From Rhodococcus qingshengii JCM 15477 (lineage in GTDB: Bacteria; Actinomycetota; Actinomycetes; Mycobacteriales; Mycobacteriaceae), in NCBI RefSeq assembly GCF_023221595.1, contig NZ_CP096563.1, positions 2,896,501 through 2,960,500 of the forward strand: a stretch of 64,000 bases of DNA, in the 5' to 3' direction. The notes below the pieces were generated by a model. It saw only the letters and a list, made by a program, of their open reading frames with translations, was not told where the DNA came from and did no database searches. The position numbers were made by a program, and so were the translations under genes. Shown here piece after piece: positions 61,189-64,000 of the stretch. Position 1 is the first letter of the stretch. The number at the start of each line of letters is the position of its first letter.

Positions 61189-61232
61189 CTGTGCGCCTTT
61201 ATTAACCGCGGGCGGTTAATAAAGGCGCACAG
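61189..61232. terminator. Long palindrome between relA and the cyclophilin gene
   Basis: A 44-bp palindrome with 21-bp arms (5' arm starting CTGTGCGCCTTTATTAACCG; 3' arm ending AATAAAGGCGCACAG) and a GG centre, between convergent genes. Confidence 0.85.
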
Positions 61233-61236
61233 GGGG

Positions 61237-62049
61237 TCAGGCGACTACTGCAGTCTCGATGGTGATCGGGGTGTTGGGTGCACCGCCGCCGGTTGCTCCC
61301 ATGCCACCGTCGTCGCCGTCGGCCGCGATCTTCTCGATCGTCGCCAGGCCGGCGTCGTCGATCTTTCCGAAGACCGTGTAGTTGGGCGGCAAGACCGAAT
61401 CCTCGTAGACGAGGAAGAACTGACTGCCGTTGCTGCCCGGTTTACCCGAGTTGGCCATTGCCAGCGTGCCGCGGGGGTAGACGGCAGGCAAGGAGAGTGC
61501 CGGATCGTTAGCCGGGTAGGCAGTGGTCGGGTACTCGTTGTCGAAGCCGTAGCCCGGTCCGCCCGTGCCCTTGCCCGAGGGATCGCCGCACTGCAGGATC
61601 TGTAGACCGGGTGTGGTGACGAGTCGATGGCACGGGGTGTCGTCGAAGTACTTCTGCTCGGTCAAGCTCACGATGCTGTTGACCGTGCAGGGGGCTTCCG
61701 CCCGGTTCAGTTCCATCCCGATCGGGCCGGCCGTAGTCGTGAGCGCGACGTTGACGGTTCCCTCGGTGGACACACCCGTGGAGTTCGGCGGATTGACGGT
61801 TTTTGCTGCACCCGCCGCGCTCGGGTACGAGCAGTCGACGGTCGCCGAGGCCGGAGTCGGGACAGGCGGGAGTGCGTCGAACTGTGACATGTCGAGCGGC
61901 GGCATGGCAGCCGTTGTCGTCTTCGCCTTGGAGGTGCTGGACGCCGAGTCCGAGCTACCGGAATCACTGGAACAACCAGCCAGAAGCAGCGCCGCGGCGC
62001 TTGCGGCGGCAATAACTACAGGAAAGCGCATCACAGGATTACGTCGCAT
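61237..62049 (-). CDS. Cyclophilin-type peptidyl-prolyl isomerase, lipoprotein
   Basis: A 270-residue exported foldase. Lipoprotein signal ALLLAGCSSDSG (Cys near residue 26), Ser/Thr linker to about residue 55, then a cyclophilin domain with KYFDDTPCHRLV, LQCGDPSGKGTGGPGYGFDNEY and GSNGSQFFLVYED. Its start shares one base with the stop of the paralogous gene upstream (TGATG). It differs from its paralogue by lipid rather than helix anchoring. Confidence 0.92.
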   Translation of the reverse strand: MRRNPVMRFPVVIAAASAAALLLAGCSSDSGSSDSASSTSKAKTTTAAMPPLDMSQFDALPPVPTPASATVDCSYPSAAGAAKTVNPPNSTGVSTEGTVNVALTTTAGPIGMELNRAEAPCTVNSIVSLTEQKYFDDTPCHRLVTTPGLQILQCGDPSGKGTGGPGYGFDNEYPTTAYPANDPALSLPAVYPRGTLAMANSGKPGSNGSQFFLVYEDSVLPPNYTVFGKIDDAGLATIEKIAADGDDGGMGATGGGAPNTPITIETAVVA

Positions 62050-62930
62050 CAGTCGAGCCTTACTGTCTTGATGTCGGTGGTCAGATTCGGCTTGCCGTCA
62101 CCCTCTGGCGTCGATCCGCCGGCCGCGACCTTGTCCAAAGTGGCGAGCCCGGTTTCGTCGATCGTGCCGAAAACCGTGTACTGCGGGGGGAGTTGTGAGT
62201 CGCCGTAGACGAGGAAGAACTGGCTGCCGTTGCTACCGGGTGCCCCGGTGTTGGCCATCGCAACCGTGCCGCGCGCGTAGGTGACGGGCTCCTGCGCTGC
62301 CGGATCGGTGGTGGAATACGCCGTGGTGGGGAATTCGTTGTCGAAGCCGTAGCCCGGTCCGCCGGTGCCGGTGCCCGACGGGTCACCGCACTGCAGCACC
62401 TGGAGCGAGGGGCTCGTCGTCATGCGGTGGCAGGTGGTGTCGTTGAAGTAGTCCTGCTGCGCCAAGCTCACGAAGCTGTTGACCGTGCACGGAGACTTCG
62501 TTCCGTCGAGTGTGAGCCCGATGTTTCCCTGCGAGGTCTCGACGCTGATGCTCGGCGTCGCGTCCGGCGCGGTGGTGGGAATCCCGTCGGTACGAGGAGG
62601 GTTATTGGCCTTGGACGCGGTAGCGCCGTCGGCTGGATACGAGCAGGAAACCGTGTCGGCCAGTGGCGTCGACAGACCGGCCGGCATTGCACCCGCGGTC
62701 TGTGGCGTGAGGCTCGAGTCGTCGGCAGCAGTGTTGGTGGTGTTCGCGTCGTCGTCACTGCGATTGCTCAGCCAGATGAGTCCACCGACGACGCCGACTA
62801 CGACGACCACGCCGAGCGCAGTTCCGGCTATCGTCATCTGCTTGCGCTTGCGGGCACGTTCTGCGCGACGTTCGAGCTGACGCTCGAGCTTGCGTTTCGC
62901 CGCCTCGCGGCGTTGCTCGTTACTCGGCAC
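62049..62930 (-). CDS. ppiB: Cyclophilin-type peptidyl-prolyl isomerase, membrane-anchored
   Basis: A 293-residue protein with a basic cytoplasmic head rich in Arg/Lys (residues 1-32), one helix (GTALGVVVVVGVVGGLIWL, about 36-55), a spacer and an extracytoplasmic cyclophilin domain (DYFNDTTCHRMT, GDPSGTGTGGPGYGFDNEF, GSNGSQFFLVYGD). Homologue of Rv2582. First gene of a two-gene operon with its paralogue. Confidence 0.92.
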   Translation of the reverse strand: MPSNEQRREAAKRKLERQLERRAERARKRKQMTIAGTALGVVVVVGVVGGLIWLSNRSDDDANTTNTAADDSSLTPQTAGAMPAGLSTPLADTVSCSYPADGATASKANNPPRTDGIPTTAPDATPSISVETSQGNIGLTLDGTKSPCTVNSFVSLAQQDYFNDTTCHRMTTSPSLQVLQCGDPSGTGTGGPGYGFDNEFPTTAYSTTDPAAQEPVTYARGTVAMANTGAPGSNGSQFFLVYGDSQLPPQYTVFGTIDETGLATLDKVAAGGSTPEGDGKPNLTTDIKTVRLD

Positions 62931-63125
62931 TGCTGTAGTCCTCCGTATCGCGGGTGGATCGTGGTCGGCCGGCCGAGCAACACCCTGGGGGTCGGCTTCG
63001 GCAAGCGGCTCTACTCGTCGTCAGAGTCTCCCATTGCAACCTGAGAACTTACTGGCGGGGCAGCAGCTTAGGCTGTAACCGACAGCGTGTTGTTCGTTTC
63101 CACCCTTCGAAGAGGAGTTGCCCCC

Positions 63126-63806
63126 GTGCTCGTCACTGGTTTTCCGGCCGGGATGTTCCAAACCAACTGCTACATACTCGCTCAGGACGACGCGTGCGAG
63201 TGCGTAGTCGTAGATCCGGGTCAGGATGCAGCTGAGCCGCTCTTCGAATATCTGGACTCCAAGGACATGTCGGTCACGGCGGTCCTCCTGACGCACGGTC
63301 ATCTCGATCACGTGTGGTCGGCCCGCGAGGTCTGTGAGCGGTATTCCGTACCCGCGTACATCCATCCCGAGGATCGCTACATGCTCAGCGATCCGGCACG
63401 GGGGATCGGCCCGACGATGAAGGAATTCATTCAAGGCATGACGTTCGTGGAGCCGGACGAGGTGATCGAACTGGCCGACGGAGACAAGATCACCGAGGCC
63501 GGAATGACGTTCGTCGTGGACCACACACCCGGGCACACGCAGGGATCGGTGGTGTTCCGCACCCAGGCGAACACCGAGAGCGGGCCCGTGGATTTGGCGT
63601 TCACCGGTGACACTCTGTTCCAGGGTTCCATCGGGCGCAGCGACCTGCCCGGCGGAAATCACGAGCAGTTGCTCGCTTCGATCGCCCGCAAGCTATTGGT
63701 ACTCGGTGACGAGACAGTGGTCCTGCCCGGGCATGGCGGAAACAGTTCGATCGGCGCCGAGCGAAGCTCGAATCCGTTTCTCGTTGGACTCAGCGCACAA
63801 GAATAA
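63126..63806 (+). CDS. MBL-fold hydrolase, glyoxalase II-like
   Basis: A 226-residue metallo-beta-lactamase fold protein (Rv2581c type), annotated as hydroxyacylglutathione hydrolase-like; in a mycothiol-using organism the thiol ester would differ. Metal ligands in THGHLDH (about residue 56), DHTPGHTQGS, FTGDTLFQGSIGR and LPGHG. GTG 63126 behind AGAGGAG fixes the start. Confidence 0.88.
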   Translation: MLVTGFPAGMFQTNCYILAQDDACECVVVDPGQDAAEPLFEYLDSKDMSVTAVLLTHGHLDHVWSAREVCERYSVPAYIHPEDRYMLSDPARGIGPTMKEFIQGMTFVEPDEVIELADGDKITEAGMTFVVDHTPGHTQGSVVFRTQANTESGPVDLAFTGDTLFQGSIGRSDLPGGNHEQLLASIARKLLVLGDETVVLPGHGGNSSIGAERSSNPFLVGLSAQE

Positions 63807-63821
63807 GGAAAAGTACCTCTC

Positions 63822-64000
63822 GTGAGTAAAGCCAGCACCTTCTCTGCACCCAAGGGCATTCCGGACTACGTTCCGCCGCAGTCAGCCGAATTCGTCGCCG
63901 TTCGTGACGGTTTGACGCGCGCCGCGAGGTTGGCCGGATACGGCCACATCGAATTGCCGATCTTCGAGGACACCGGCCTGTTCGCTCGCGGTGTCGGTGA
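63822..64000 (+). CDS. hisS: Histidyl-tRNA synthetase, 5' part
   Basis: A GTG start 15 bp after the hydrolase stop. The first 59 codons include [13 protein letters not shown], and the class II motif 1 region with [17 protein letters not shown]. It runs off the right edge. Confidence 0.93.
   Translation, partial: MSKASTFSAPKGIPDYVPPQSAEFVAVRDGLTRAARLAGYGHIELPIFEDTGLFARGVG

Noticed and set aside
1..64000. IS elements, prophage genes or a CRISPR array
   Set aside because: No transposase, integrase, direct-repeat-spacer pattern or phage structural gene was seen on reading the window.

Overview
The window is a high-GC actinobacterial chromosome segment, most likely Rhodococcus of the erythropolis/qingshengii group. 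Many start codons are GTG, genes are coupled by 4-bp GTGA/ATGA overlaps, and an arabinan transferase (AftC) and PIM lipid genes are present, which points to a mycolic-acid-containing actinomycete. Gene order follows the Mycobacterium tuberculosis Rv2682c-to-Rv2580c region closely (dxs, RNase D, DUF3000, hemE, hemY, chdC, msrB, aftC, Rv2672, Rv2671, zapE, GNAT, then thrS-pimA, pdxS, tesB, pdxT, yebC, ruvCAB, yajC-secDF, Rv2585c, apt, relA, ppi, Rv2581c, hisS). This comparison is from memory, not from a search. No IS element, prophage or CRISPR array was seen.

Region 1 (1-12.8 kb) starts in the 3' part of dxs. It then holds an accessory block absent at this place in the M. tuberculosis order: a sugar-type MFS transporter, an iron-siderophore binding lipoprotein with an IdeR-like box, a TetR regulator, a Tat-exported cholesterol oxidase, the beta-oxidation pair fadA-fadB, and a wax ester synthase/DGAT with a perfect KstR-type operator at its start. 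RNase D lies directly behind the acyltransferase.

Region 2 (12.8-29.4 kb) carries the coproporphyrin-dependent heme genes hemE-hemY-chdC, a BisC-type molybdoenzyme, a three-gene YbaB/WXG100/CpnT-N-like cassette with no visible toxin domain, msrB, aftC, a secreted alpha/beta hydrolase, a RibD-like reductase, zapE, a GNAT, a second MFS transporter and a GH1 beta-glucosidase.

Region 3 (29.4-31.1 kb) is the most unusual. A 13-residue leader peptide containing Ile-Leu-Val-Val is followed by competing RNA hairpins and a 158-residue protein that looks like the C-terminal leucine-sensing domain of 2-isopropylmalate synthase with no catalytic domain. A strong terminator separates it from a minus-strand tRNA array (Gly, Cys, Val, Gly, Val in transcription order); a tRNA-Val(CAC) lies on the other strand.

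Region 4 (31.2-45.3 kb) holds thrS and the tightly coupled phosphatidylinositol mannoside operon (HIT/Ap4A phosphorylase, pgsA, patA, pimA, LemA-like/Nudix), then the vitamin B6 genes pdxS and pdxT. These two are separated by a RidA, a Nudix, a DUF222-HNH gene with an SOS-box-like site and two tesB paralogues flanking a degenerate uridine-kinase-like gene.

Region 5 (45.3-64 kb) carries a NarL-type two-component system, small membrane proteins, a GntR/DUF1648 pair with a palindromic operator on the start codon, yebC, ruvCAB behind a LexA-type box, yajC, secD-secF, a frameshifted Rv2585c-like lipoprotein, apt, relA, two tandem cyclophilins, a glyoxalase II-like hydrolase and the start of hisS.
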